This document shows, piece after piece, positions 1 to 10,124 of a DNA stretch of 64,000 nt. Below the pieces are notes generated by a model. That model was not told where the DNA came from. It did not search any database and was given only the letters and a program-made list of their open reading frames with translations. A program made the position numbers and the translations under genes. Source of the stretch: Neospora caninum Liverpool (Eukaryota; Apicomplexa; Conoidasida; Eucoccidiorida; Sarcocystidae); assembly GCF_000208865.1 (NCBI RefSeq), contig NC_018397.1, forward strand, positions 2,790,001 through 2,854,000. Reading direction: 5' to 3'. Every line of letters starts with the position of its first letter. Positions within the stretch are counted from its first letter, which is position 1.

Positions 1-6
1 TCCGCC

Positions 7-3000
7 ATGCGCGCATACACGCCTCAAGTGCACACTTTCCACGAAGATCTTCAGGAACCGCCTGGATCGGCCTCGGGCGAAGTTTCTCCTGGCACGCCTT
101 CCCCCGGAGCAGGGACTCGGCGTTCGCGCATGGCGACTCCCGCCGCCTGTTCTGCCTTCTCGTCTTCTGTTCTGTCGTCTTCGTCGGAGGACTCCATCTC
201 CTCCTTGGCGTCTTCTCCGAATCCTTCGTCTCTCACGTCCCCGACGCCGCTCGAGGACAATGGCCCGGAGGACGAAGGCCTCGACGGTGAAGACGCGTTC
301 CGCGACTACGCAGGGCGTGAAGACTGTTCGTCCGTGCCTCTCACTCCGTCTCTCGGAGTTGACCGTTTCCTGTCTTCTGGGACTTGCGCCTTTCTGCGGT
401 CCCGGTCCTCGTCGTCTCTCACCCGTGGCGAGCCTGAAGGGACACCGCGGATGCCTTACCTCGATCTATGTACCTCTGTGCAGCCCGCCCTGGATTCCGC
501 GCCTGCATCGAGAGGCTACCGTCGCCAACACCGGAGCGTTTCGCCCGCCTCCTCCTTATCAACGGAACGCCCCACTTCGGCCGCAATCCGCCACGCGCAC
601 CGAACCGCCGGCACACCCTTCGCCGCGCCCCGGCGGGCTGGTCCGTCGGTGCATTTTCCATCTGGGCTTTCTTCCTTCAACCACCGAGGCGGCGCGGCGG
701 GTGTCTTCGCCTTTTCCGCAGCTACTGAGGGCGAAGGAAGCGAGGCGGTGTCTTCTTCTGGAGACGAGAGCGTCGTGAGAGGAAGAGGCCAGGTGTCCTT
801 TTGCTCTTCCCCCCATAGTTACGAAGACGACGTGACCCGAGCGTCCTGCAGAGTCGCCGACCTTTCGGGCCGCATGCAGCGGCCTCGACACAACGCAGCG
901 TTCCTCGTCGATCCAGTGGTCTCCGCGTCCGTTTGCTCGCACCTGTACCCCCGCCGGACCCGAGAAGGTGGCCCAGAGATCCGACACGCGAACGGATCTG
1001 CCTCGAAAGCCGGCAACCAGCTGTACATCGAGGGCGCCCGAGAATTGACCCCGCCACGCTCTCTGTCTCCGCCAGCGGCGGCAGACGCTTCTCGACGGGC
1101 CGAGGGGCCTGGCAGTCGCTCTCACGTCTCGCCTGGGTTCGTGGACCTGCCTTCGCCCTCGTCGCTTCTTCTGCATCTCGACGAGGCGACGACCGGGACT
1201 GCGGTGGGGGAAGAACGCCGCGGGGGGTGGAGGAAGTTTCTCGCGTCTCTCGCGGCGATGCGAGCTCGAAAGTGGAGCAGCTCGGACGGCAAGGGAATGG
1301 CGCCTGGAGCCGTCACGACCACACTGGGGGAGGACGAAGACGACCCGGATCCGGTCACGCCTTCGACGGCCTCTCCGCCGCCGCCCTCCCTCAAGGGGCG
1401 CGTTCGCGAGATGGCAGCGGCCACGCGCCGTGCGTCCAGTGCGTGCATCCGCCCTGGGCGCCTCTCGGGACGCTGCTACTTTTACATGCACCTCTTGTCG
1501 CTCCTGCTGCTTCTCTGCCTGGTTCTCCTCGCCGGCACCCTTCATCACGACCAAAAAATCCATCGCCTGCGGCCCAAGCAGGTTGCAGAGCTTCAGCTCC
1601 ACACGTCGCAGCGCCTCTGGGCGGCGTGCGCCCGCGCGTCGAGCGCCTCCGCCTCTCCCCTCGGGCCCGCCGCCTTCCTCGAGTCGTCCGCCGTCGTCGC
1701 TTCTGACGTCTCCCTCGAGTCTGGAGGCGCTCGTGCGCTCGAAGCCGCACAAGCCTGGCACGAACGAATCTCAGCCCCGTCGTTTCTGCGCATTTGCCGC
1801 CACGTAGGCCGCGGATGGCTTCCTTCAGGTCGTGCGCGGGGAGAGGAGAGCTCGGACGGAGCGGCAGCAGCGGTGACGTCAAACGAGGGAGATCCTGGGA
1901 AAGACCTCGGCTTATCGGCAGAAAGTGTCACGGCCGGCAAGATTTTGTCGTGTTTTCTGAGGCCCTGTGAAGGTACCGGCAGTTCGCCCTCGCCGTCGTG
2001 CATGCACTGGCCCTCTGCGTCTTCGCTTGAAGCTGGCGCTAGGTTTCCGACGTGTCGAGCGTCACCCGCGTGGCGAGGCTTGGATGACCTGGCCCAGCTC
2101 TGTCTTCCCCTCGTGGAACTTCAGGCGGATGTGCCTGCGAAGACGGCGTCTGCTGCACTGGGCCCAGCCTCTGGAGACGCGCGCGCCGATGCACAGGCGG
2201 GATGCGATACTTGGCGGTCCACGATGCTCCAGCAATCTGGTTTGTCGGAGACCTGCGCGGCTGCTTCGTCTGCTGGTGTGTGTCAGGCGAACAGCGCTTC
2301 GCGAGCAACGACTGCTGCCCTGTCAAACGAGAACGCTGCGCCCGCCACCCCTGGATCTTCTGCCGATCCGGCCTCGCCGTCAGGCTCTGGCCTCGCCTTG
2401 CCCGCGTTTTCTTTTCCTCGCAGCGTTTCGTTTTTCTTCTTCCACCGAGAGGGCTTGCCGGCTTCCTTCCTCGATCCGGAGCGTCACGTCCTCGCGTGCA
2501 CCGAGGTCGACTCGCCGTTTCTCCATCTTTTCTCGTCTCTGCGGACCTCCGACGCGTACCGCATGTTCTCCGCCTCGTTCGTCTCTCTGCTGTCCTCTGT
2601 CTCGACCGTTTTTTCGCCCCACGAGGGAGACGACCGCACCCACGAAGGGGCTCCTCCCGCGGGAGACAAGAGTAAACAGACAGGAGAGTTGGTGGCGAGG
2701 AAGTCCCACGACGAGACTTCCGCTGGTCCTTTCACTTTGGAGACCCGTGCGCGAGCATGCAAACAAATATTCAGGGGAGCGGCCTGCAGCGCGTCGCTCG
2801 CGGATTTCGAACTGGGCGTCGTGTCTCTTCTTGCAGCGTCGTGCCAGCAAAGCTGCAGGGATCGGGCGAGCCGGCTCGGCTGCCTCGACGAGGACTTGGC
2901 GGCAGACGCCAAGCGGCAGCGCGCGGGGGCCTATGCCAGCACACTGCGTGCGGCCTTCGGGAACCTTCTGCCTCAGTTCTTCCTCCTTAGCTACGAGAGT

Positions 3001-4461
3001 GCGCTTGCAGCTCAGGAGGCAACCGAGACTGCCTCGGCCTCGCAAGGCGCCGCAGCTGCTGGCCAAGGCCCTCCGTCGCAGGGAACAGAGAGCCCTCCAC
3101 CGCATCTCTCGCCTGTGCTGCCGGTCGATCGCCACGCGGTTGCCTCGGACGCCTACGCGCCGTTGCCCTCGTTTCTTCCGCAGTCGTCTCTCCTTTTCGA
3201 CTTTGCTGTCTTCGCCACTCCCTGTTACCCGTTCTCGCGGTTCCTCCACCGCCGCCTCGTCAGCTGGGGCGGTCTCCAGTTCCACATTCTTCTGTTTGGC
3301 GGGTGGATTCACTCGCTCTTCGCTCCGGAGCCGCTCACGCTTCTGCATGTCCCGCGTGCCTTCTTTCTCGTGCTGGTCTCCGCCTACAGAGGCCTTGTCC
3401 TGTACGAGGGCCTGAACTGGATCGAGAAGGCAGTCTGGGCTCGAAACACGCATTGCGGGCGCCCTGAGGAGCGAAACCCGAGCGAGGCCTCGACGCCCAC
3501 AACAGACAAAGAGACGAGCGGTGACGGCGCGCAGCAGGAGCCTTCGCCTGACAACCGAGGAACGGCAACGCGCTCTCAGGCAACTGAGGAGGACGGCGAA
3601 CGGACAAGACCCGACACGTCGTCGACAGAAGACGGAGCGAGCAGTGGAGACAAGACGAACAGCGAGGGCGGCTGGTGGGCTAGGAAAGACTTGAGTGATC
3701 ACGTGGTGCTGTACGTGATGGCAATCGTGTTTATGAGCATTGAAGTCTCCGCGGCGCGGTCCTCGCATGCGCCTCCGAGCTTTTCGGAAGTCCCTACGCC
3801 GACGACTGGTGCGGACGCCTCTCGACGCAGAGCCAGGTGGTTCACGTGCCTACCCCCGTGCCTCCTCCCCCGCAAGATCTCCTCCTTCCTCTACATTCTC
3901 GTCTTTGCGTACTACGGCATCCTCTTTCTCTGCTGCCTGCACATGGCGTACTACACCGCGGTTTTTTTCCACACTCCCGAGGAAATCTGGGCGGGGCTCA
4001 CCGTCGGGCTTTGCTTCCTTGTCCTCCCCATCATTCTCGTTTTAGAGGTGCTCGAGAAGCCGTCGCTCCAACGCATCGGCATCGGAAGCGGCGAGAAGAA
4101 AGCCGCGGAACGGGCGGCGGCTGCGGCGGCGGCTGCGAGTGCATCGGCGGCTGGGGCGCAGAACCAAGCGGGGGGGGACGAGCCTGCTGGTGGCGCGTCT
4201 CCTCGTGTGGGGAAGACAAGGCGAGGTTCTCGGACGGTCGCGACGGACGAACACGCAGGAAGCGCAACAGAGGCTGGAGCAGCAGTTTCAGGGGGCGTGG
4301 AGGGGTCTTCGCGGGAATCCAACAAGGCCAGCGCAGTCAGGCTCGCGGAGCGAGGAGTAGCCCATGCAGAGAACCGAGACGGAGAATGCCAGAGTGCGGA
4401 GGAAACGGCGCGCAGAGGCGTCAGAGACGGAGGCTGCGCACGCGGCACCCACGCCTTGTAA
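7..4461 (+). CDS. Large polytopic membrane protein, function unknown (possibly 5'-truncated)
   Basis: One uninterrupted reading frame of 1484 codons ending in TAA. I do not recognise a family. The first ~480 residues are Ser/Pro/Arg-rich and probably disordered. A strong hydrophobic segment lies at about residues 489-512 (MHLLSLLLLLCLVLLAGTL). A second cluster of hydrophobic segments follows at about 1085-1105, 1111-1136, 1232-1251, 1291-1321 and 1327-1350, giving roughly six membrane spans. The loop between residues 513 and ~1060 is long and holds several spaced Cys residues, so it may be luminal or extracellular. After the last span comes an alanine-rich run (about 1363-1390) and a charged tail. 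The two codons before the ATG are open to the window edge, so the true start may lie further left. There is no sign of an intron. The next gene is convergent. Confidence 0.75.
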   Translation: MRAYTPQVHTFHEDLQEPPGSASGEVSPGTPSPGAGTRRSRMATPAACSAFSSSVLSSSSEDSISSLASSPNPSSLTSPTPLEDNGPEDEGLDGEDAFRDYAGREDCSSVPLTPSLGVDRFLSSGTCAFLRSRSSSSLTRGEPEGTPRMPYLDLCTSVQPALDSAPASRGYRRQHRSVSPASSLSTERPTSAAIRHAHRTAGTPFAAPRRAGPSVHFPSGLSSFNHRGGAAGVFAFSAATEGEGSEAVSSSGDESVVRGRGQVSFCSSPHSYEDDVTRASCRVADLSGRMQRPRHNAAFLVDPVVSASVCSHLYPRRTREGGPEIRHANGSASKAGNQLYIEGARELTPPRSLSPPAAADASRRAEGPGSRSHVSPGFVDLPSPSSLLLHLDEATTGTAVGEERRGGWRKFLASLAAMRARKWSSSDGKGMAPGAVTTTLGEDEDDPDPVTPSTASPPPPSLKGRVREMAAATRRASSACIRPGRLSGRCYFYMHLLSLLLLLCLVLLAGTLHHDQKIHRLRPKQVAELQLHTSQRLWAACARASSASASPLGPAAFLESSAVVASDVSLESGGARALEAAQAWHERISAPSFLRICRHVGRGWLPSGRARGEESSDGAAAAVTSNEGDPGKDLGLSAESVTAGKILSCFLRPCEGTGSSPSPSCMHWPSASSLEAGARFPTCRASPAWRGLDDLAQLCLPLVELQADVPAKTASAALGPASGDARADAQAGCDTWRSTMLQQSGLSETCAAASSAGVCQANSASRATTAALSNENAAPATPGSSADPASPSGSGLALPAFSFPRSVSFFFFHREGLPASFLDPERHVLACTEVDSPFLHLFSSLRTSDAYRMFSASFVSLLSSVSTVFSPHEGDDRTHEGAPPAGDKSKQTGELVARKSHDETSAGPFTLETRARACKQIFRGAACSASLADFELGVVSLLAASCQQSCRDRASRLGCLDEDLAADAKRQRAGAYASTLRAAFGNLLPQFFLLSYESALAAQEATETASASQGAAAAGQGPPSQGTESPPPHLSPVLPVDRHAVASDAYAPLPSFLPQSSLLFDFAVFATPCYPFSRFLHRRLVSWGGLQFHILLFGGWIHSLFAPEPLTLLHVPRAFFLVLVSAYRGLVLYEGLNWIEKAVWARNTHCGRPEERNPSEASTPTTDKETSGDGAQQEPSPDNRGTATRSQATEEDGERTRPDTSSTEDGASSGDKTNSEGGWWARKDLSDHVVLYVMAIVFMSIEVSAARSSHAPPSFSEVPTPTTGADASRRRARWFTCLPPCLLPRKISSFLYILVFAYYGILFLCCLHMAYYTAVFFHTPEEIWAGLTVGLCFLVLPIILVLEVLEKPSLQRIGIGSGEKKAAERAAAAAAAASASAAGAQNQAGGDEPAGGASPRVGKTRRGSRTVATDEHAGSATEAGAAVSGGVEGSSRESNKASAVRLAERGVAHAENRDGECQSAEETARRGVRDGGCARGTHAL

Positions 4462-5959
4462 CTATCGCCTCGATGTGGACGAGAGGGACGAGACACAGGA
4501 AGACAACTTACAATGTAGTCGCATGTTGGAGGGGAGGAGGCGCATGCGTGTAGCGGTCGTGGTTCCCAAAATGTAACACTATCGGAGTGGTGTGACTCAC
4601 GTACGCGGCTTTCTGCGTGTAGGGCGTAGACACGGAAGCATCTTTCATGCACCGTTCGGGCTCCAAATTTGGAGAGGACACCACGTGCGCCGCCCAGATG
4701 CTTCTACGCGGACGTTTTCGGTGTTTGACGCTCTCAAACATTTCCTCTGCGGAGGCTAGCACCCGCGGCTCCTTTGGCAGTCTTATAGCCACCTGCATCG
4801 TGTCGGGCTGAGAGTTTGAGTCACAGCAGCCGTGACAGGCAGGAGACCGGGGGGCGCTCAATGAGCGAGACAAATATGCACTATCCTAGACAAGAACACG
4901 GGGGGAGAGGAACCCGGATGCACATAACGCTCGTTACGCTTGTTCGCGTAGGAAGGCTTTCAAGTTGCATGCATATGCAACAGGAGATGCGCACATCGAG
5001 AGTATCTGAGCATGCCCCAGACTGCTACAAATGGTCCGAGGCGAGTAAGCACCCCAAGAGACACGGGAACAAATCGTCTGCGTCGGTACGTGTACTACGT
5101 ATCCACTGTCGCTGCCGTGGAGTTGTCCTCGCACCCTCATTTCACTCGTTACTGTTTCACGCGGCGTTATTCGTCCAATCCGTTTTGGTCGAAATTCATG
5201 GCGGACGCATCACCCAGCCTGTGTCCTCCCATTACGCAAGGAAGGGCGGGATATTCGTGACTCGTTCTCCTCCGAGTTGGGACGTAGGGCTGGAGGATGA
5301 CGCTGTACTACGATCGCGTTTGCTCCGCAGGGGAGGAAAGCCTAGATCTACGTCTGTAGTGCGCTACGCAGAGCCTCACAGAATAGCCAAGTAGTTCGGA
5401 ACAGACGACGCCCGCCACGCGCATTGGTGGTGGGCGACTTTGGATACTACTGGCAACCTGTCAAACTACATCCAATAGAGTGGGAAACGGGCGACCGTCC
5501 ACGAGCGCTTGAGAACACGCCGCTGACAACGACGATGCGTCTAAGGTTTCGATGTGCGTGATGCATCGGGAGGTGCAAAGCTGCTCAAGTGCGTTGACGC
5601 TAATTTTTGCAGTGCTCGAAAGTGCTGAGACACCCCGCAAGCTCCCCTCACGGCAAGCGGAGGCGGCGACCTCCAACAAACTGTGCCGGGTGGCTCTCTC
5701 CCGCATCCGAGTACTCGGTGTTTGAGCTCGCGAGCCAGCAGGAGAAAAGGGACTTTCCAGAGGTTCCGACCCGTCGTGGACGATGACACGAATACATGCT
5801 CAAAAAGGAGGCCGAAAATGCGGACGAATTCTTGACAGTTCTTCCCCGCGTGGCCATTAAAAAGTTCGCCTGGGTAGGCGATGCTCCCCCCCTGCCTCGG
5901 CCACATCACACGCTGTCGCCTTTCAAGGTGCGTTCTTGGCGAGCGGCGTGGACTCGCGC
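4462..5959. other. Intergenic region between convergent genes
   Basis: This stretch separates the 3' ends of the membrane-protein gene (+) and the cyclin gene (-), so it should hold two 3' untranslated regions. Only short frames without family features are present. A TTGCATGCATATGCAA near-palindrome sits at 4965-4980. I see no gene here. Confidence 0.5.
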
Positions 5960-7597
5960 TCACGCGGTTGGTGTTTCTGAGGAAGATTTCGCTGCGCTGA
6001 CTGCTTCCTCCCCGTCTGCTTGGCTTCGTACCAGATCGGCTCTCGAGTCCGAGCCCTGGCGGTACTTGACAACTAGGCCGTAGAAAGCAAACAGCCGAGT
6101 GCACACTTCGGCAAGGTGGACGTAGAGCTGCCTTCTCTGGCGTCTCCTCTCCTCTGCGCACTTGTCCTTGTCTTCTGTGTCCGATGTTTCGTCCGCCTCT
6201 GAGCTTCGCACTCTGAGTGCGTCTGGTGGACTGCCTCGCGAGCGGTCCAGTGGCCCGAACCCGATCTTTCCTCGACCAAAGGCGTTTCTCGCCTCGAGCA
6301 GGCCCCAGAATTCCGGCGATCCCTCAAGGAGGGGACTCAGCCGCTGAAGCACATCTCGAGTGTCACTGCAGCTGGACAGCGCGGCGGCTTGCCGCTCACT
6401 TTCCTTTCCTTGTGCACCGTCGTCAGACCGGATGTGTCCGTTCTCTTCAGTTTCCCCCGTTGCTCGCCTGGCCACCGTTTTTCCACATTCTCCGGCTGAA
6501 CTCGCTGCCTCTCCCACCGGGTGTCCTTCCTGATTCTCGTCGGTTCGTTCGTCTCCCCTTGAAAGCAAGGCGAGTTCCTGCTCGTCGTCAAACAGCCGGA
6601 CCAGTTTCTTTGTGCAAATGGCTGCCGCAGCAATCAGGACTGGGACCGAAAACTGGTCGACTAGAGGCGTCGCTGAGATGTCATTCACAATCGCCCACAT
6701 CAGGTGCGTCTCTTTGTGTGAAAATAGGAGCAGCAGCTGAGCCTCCAGCACAGCATCGTGGAGGAGCGGGAGCTCGAGAGAGAATCCCAGCGCCTGGCAG
6801 AGACGCTGTTCTTCCAAGAGACACTCCTGGCGAACTTTCCAGTAGTCACGTATTCCCATAGGTGCGTACCCCTTCAAGAAGTTAGGCAGGCTCTGCGGCC
6901 CTCGTAGTCGACTGAGCGGAGCTTGCTTGTCGTCCCTCTTCTCATCCTCGTGTTTCCCCCCACTCTCGTCGCCTCCAGCGCCCGCCTGCTTCTCACCCTC
7001 CTCTTTTCTCTCTCCGCTGGTGTCCTCCGCTTCCCGTTCGTTCCCCACACCGGCGGATATCCTTCTCCGCCTCTCCGGCGGTCCCTCGTCTTTCTCCGCC
7101 TGCTCCGCCGCTCCTTCCGTTTCGCTCCTCGTTCGCTTTTTGTCTTCCGCTTCTGCGCTCCCCAACGCCGCGACTCTCCCGTCGAGTCGCTTGTTTTTCA
7201 GCGACCAGTTGAGGAACGCTATGCAGTTCACGGCCTCGCGAAGTTTGAGATTTGTATCGCTCGCCTTTCCCGCAAAGAAAAGACACGCAGCCATGCAGCG
7301 TGTGACGCAGTGGGGTCGGTTTTCTAACTCGTCCCTGGAGAAGTACTTTGGGAAGACACGTCGAAACGCGGAGACCGCAGCAGTGACTGCATGAACGGGC
7401 AAATTTAAATCAAAGGCAGCTTGCTGGAAGAGAAGACTCAAGTGAAAACGCAGTGCGTCCCACACATCTTTCGAAGAGCTGTCTGGATAGCTTACAGCAG
7501 GCGTTTGAGGGGAAGGAATGGCAGAGTCTGGCGCGTTTCCTTCGTCTCCCTGGGAAGGCAAGAAAGGACCAAAGATCTTTTCGTCCTTCTTCCCCAT
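5960..7597 (-). CDS. Cyclin, transcriptional (C/K/L/T-like) type
   Basis: A single-exon frame of 545 residues. Cyclins bind and activate cyclin-dependent kinases. Residues 45-130 look like a first cyclin box: the signature around 97-125 (HCVTRCMAACLFFAGKASDT) matches the 'CLFLAGKvEe' block typical of cyclins C, K, L, T and H. Residues 246-340 look like the second box (DYWKVRQECLLEEQRLCQAL onward), with the 'E..LL..LgF.l' helix seen in transcriptional cyclins. The boxes are split by a ~95-residue acidic/basic low-complexity insertion (about 143-238), as is common in coccidian proteins. The C-terminal ~200 residues are poorly ordered, with one conserved-looking helix near the end (YVHLAEVCTRLFAFYG). 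The family match points to a CDK7/8/9/11-type partner in nuclear transcription rather than cell-cycle control; that is inference. The start ATG opens the frame directly with MGKKDEK. Confidence 0.75.
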   Translation of the reverse strand: MGKKDEKIFGPFLPSQGDEGNAPDSAIPSPQTPAVSYPDSSSKDVWDALRFHLSLLFQQAAFDLNLPVHAVTAAVSAFRRVFPKYFSRDELENRPHCVTRCMAACLFFAGKASDTNLKLREAVNCIAFLNWSLKNKRLDGRVAALGSAEAEDKKRTRSETEGAAEQAEKDEGPPERRRRISAGVGNEREAEDTSGERKEEGEKQAGAGGDESGGKHEDEKRDDKQAPLSRLRGPQSLPNFLKGYAPMGIRDYWKVRQECLLEEQRLCQALGFSLELPLLHDAVLEAQLLLLFSHKETHLMWAIVNDISATPLVDQFSVPVLIAAAAICTKKLVRLFDDEQELALLSRGDERTDENQEGHPVGEAASSAGECGKTVARRATGETEENGHIRSDDGAQGKESERQAAALSSCSDTRDVLQRLSPLLEGSPEFWGLLEARNAFGRGKIGFGPLDRSRGSPPDALRVRSSEADETSDTEDKDKCAEERRRQRRQLYVHLAEVCTRLFAFYGLVVKYRQGSDSRADLVRSQADGEEAVSAAKSSSETPTA

Positions 7598-7841
7598 TGT
7601 GTGGGGCGGGGGAAAAGAGGAAAAATACCGTCAAGAGACGCAGAGAAAAGAGCTGTTACGAAAAAGGCGAGCGGAGATGACTGCACGTGGCTAAAATGCT
7701 TTCAGGCTCTCGCAGTCCCTGGAGCGGCGACCACAAGGCAGACAACGGAAATGCGGACCCAAAGGGAAGAAGGCAGCAAGCAAGACGCAACGGAGAGTTC
7801 AGAAGGGAAAACAAGACAGGATTAGAGAACGCTACACGAAG

Positions 7842-7936
7842 AGAAAGAAGGATCCCGAAGAGAAAGAAGGATCCCGAAGAGAGAGAAGGATCCCGAAGAG
7901 AGAGAAGGATCCCGAAGAGAGAGAAGAATCCCGAAG
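7842..7936. repeat. 19-bp minisatellite, five copies
   Basis: Five head-to-tail 19-bp units of the form AGAGAGAAGGATCCCGAAG, at 7842, 7861, 7880, 7899 and 7918. The first two units have A for G at position 4; the last has GAATCCC instead of GGATCCC. It lies 245-340 bp upstream of the cyclin ATG, probably in the 5' leader or promoter. On the transcribed strand the units are pyrimidine-rich. Confidence 0.9.
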
Positions 7937-8620
7937 ATAACGAAGGGCACTACTGAAAGAGTAAGCGAAGACGTGGTGCAAAATGAAGGCGTTCGCGCCT
8001 ACGGAGAGGCTTCACAGCCCATGAGGAGACGTCGAAAGACCTCGTTCACGGACGCCGTGCTGACAAATATGCAAGCTGCAGCGGTGTAGGTGTACAGTGA
8101 AGGGAACACAAAAAATCATCGAATATAACGGTATTACCGGCGGATCACCAACGTACGGGTTGTCCGAAAAAAGCGACAATGCATGTAGATGCTTCATGAT
8201 GCGACACCGTCGCGTGCCTTCTGTTGATTCGCCAAAGGGCCTTCTGTTTATTTCTGTTTCACTCCTACGTGGGATTCGCCGAACTGAGCACCGAAAAAAG
8301 GGAGAGAGGAGACCCGATAGAAAGGGATGAAGCCAGGTGCACAAACAGAAAGTCTTTGCACTTTCATAGCGACGAAGAGAAACGAAAAGGAACACGCTGC
8401 TTGTCCGTTTCTACGGGTTTTCGCAGGTAAAAAGGGAAAGGGACAGTACCTGTAGCTCGAGAGTATTTGTCAACACCTGCCTAGTGAAACGGCCCCCACC
8501 AAGGTAGAGAAGAGACACTCAGAAAAAAGACAAGATTTTTTCTTTCCTCTCGATGGAATTCTCCGGGACGCGCCCGTTTTTTTTATGGTAAAACGAGCCT
8601 AACTTTCTAGAATAAATTTG

Positions 8621-8630
8621 TTGCATGCAA
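8621..8630. promoter_or_regulatory. TTGCATGCAA palindrome (candidate AP2-type site)
   Basis: A perfect 10-bp palindrome with TGCATGCA at its core. TGCATGC-type motifs are known apicomplexan promoter elements bound by ApiAP2 factors. It lies about 1 kb upstream of the cyclin start. Function here is inferred only from the motif. Confidence 0.3.
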
Positions 8631-9957
8631 TCGCAGACAGCGGCAATGCACGGCTGTGTCTCCATTGTCGTTGGAGATAGGGCTCACGCAAACACAGCAT
8701 ATCATGTGTTGTTGACCTGTGGATAAGTTTTTCCTATCGAGAATACTGTTTGCCCCCTCCACTATGTCTTTTCCTCTGTAGAGAGATGTGAAGGTAAGTC
8801 GCAAAAAGAGATGATCTCATCCACATCAGCCGGTCAATAGCACACCAACACCCCGAGCGGCGGCAGGCCGCCCTACTAAACAACCCAGTCGCACGTACAG
8901 CGAAACACTCGTGGATTGCCATCGTTTAGAAATACATGTAGAATGCAGCCGGGCGATTTCCTTCAACTGGGCAATGGGCAAAGTCTACGGTTGTCCATGT
9001 CAACAGGGTCCAGGGCTCTCTACATTACGGGGGCCTGACTCCACCAAAATCTGTGTTCTGCATTGATGCCTCTCATCACGTTCAACCAAATTTAATTGAA
9101 TTTGGACGTGGTACACACTGCAGGTACTTGCACTCTGGTTTGGTCGCATACATACATGCTTTGGGCGGGTTTTGCCAACAGGCAGAGACGCCCACGTGGG
9201 CACTACACAGAGATACCGCGATTTCTGGGGAGCCTGCATCGACCTACGAGTACGCTTTTCGCTGAACGGATGGGCCTTGGTGTAAATAGTGATTCCCAGC
9301 AAAAACACGCCGGCCCGCCGTCATAACAACTCAGAAAGTTGCGATTCAACCACCAACGCCTGATTTTCTTGACATGGTATAGGTTTCAGTGTTCTCTGAG
9401 ACACCGTACCAACATGCGGAAAAAGCAAGGACTTCCCGTTGCTTTCAAATAGAGGTGTGGTCCTCTGCCTGCAGGAATGAGCCGGGAATGAACGAACATT
9501 CCCTACCTCATTCTGACTGCGTGACTCCTCTCGTGTCCTCGCCAGCCGGCTCGCATGGTTTCTTTTATCCACGCCCCAGCCTAGAGGTTTGAAATGGCCT
9601 CCATGTCCACCCAGCCAAGATATTTTGTGTTGCTTCGTAAGCGAAACGACTGCTTAGCACAACGGAGTGTGCTTGTGCGTCGCAGACACCGCCCAGGAGA
9701 GCGACGTAGGGCAGCAGGAAGTCTGCCTGCTGCATCATGTTCAGTTTTGTGGATCTGGGGGACGCTTGCCTCGATGAGGAGGGCAGGAGAGAAAAAGCTG
9801 CACGGGGACATTTGCCATTACGTGGGTGAAAACACATGCCGTGACTGTGTGTTCGTACATATAAACAGTGGGAGAGTTCCATAGACTCCAGTGTGTCAAA
9901 TGAACGTGGCGAGTTTTACAGGCAGACGCATTCGGTTGTTCTGCAAGGCGCTGTTTG

Positions 9958-10071
9958 ACACGAAAAACGTTACATACCAGAACGATTCGCAATACCAAAC
10001 CTCATCCGATTCAAAACACGAAAAACGTTACATACCAGAACGATTCGCAATACCAAACCTCATCCGATTCA
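9958..10071. repeat. 58-bp tandem duplication, two copies
   Basis: The segment at 9958-10013 recurs at 10016-10071 without a mismatch, giving a period of 58 bp. Each copy begins ACACGAAAAACGTTACATAC. It lies 50-170 bp beyond the stop codon of the minus-strand dehydrogenase, so probably in its 3' untranslated region. The identity implies a recent duplication. Confidence 0.9.
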
Positions 10072-10124
10072 CCTGATGAAAGGGCACGCCCGGAAAACCT
10101 GTGTCTTCGTCGCCACTTGTAGTC

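Larger units (their letters stand above)
7598..10124. other. Intergenic region upstream of the cyclin gene
   Basis: Upstream region of the cyclin gene (-) and downstream region of the dehydrogenase gene (-). It holds a 19-bp minisatellite, a TTGCATGCAA palindrome and a 58-bp tandem duplication, listed separately. The open frames here are short, have no family features and occur on both strands. I see no gene. Confidence 0.5.

Noticed and set aside
559..3768. Long minus and alternative-frame + frames over the first gene
   Set aside because: They are Arg-rich mirror frames created by GC-rich coding sequence; the 1484-codon frame with hydrophobic spans explains the region.
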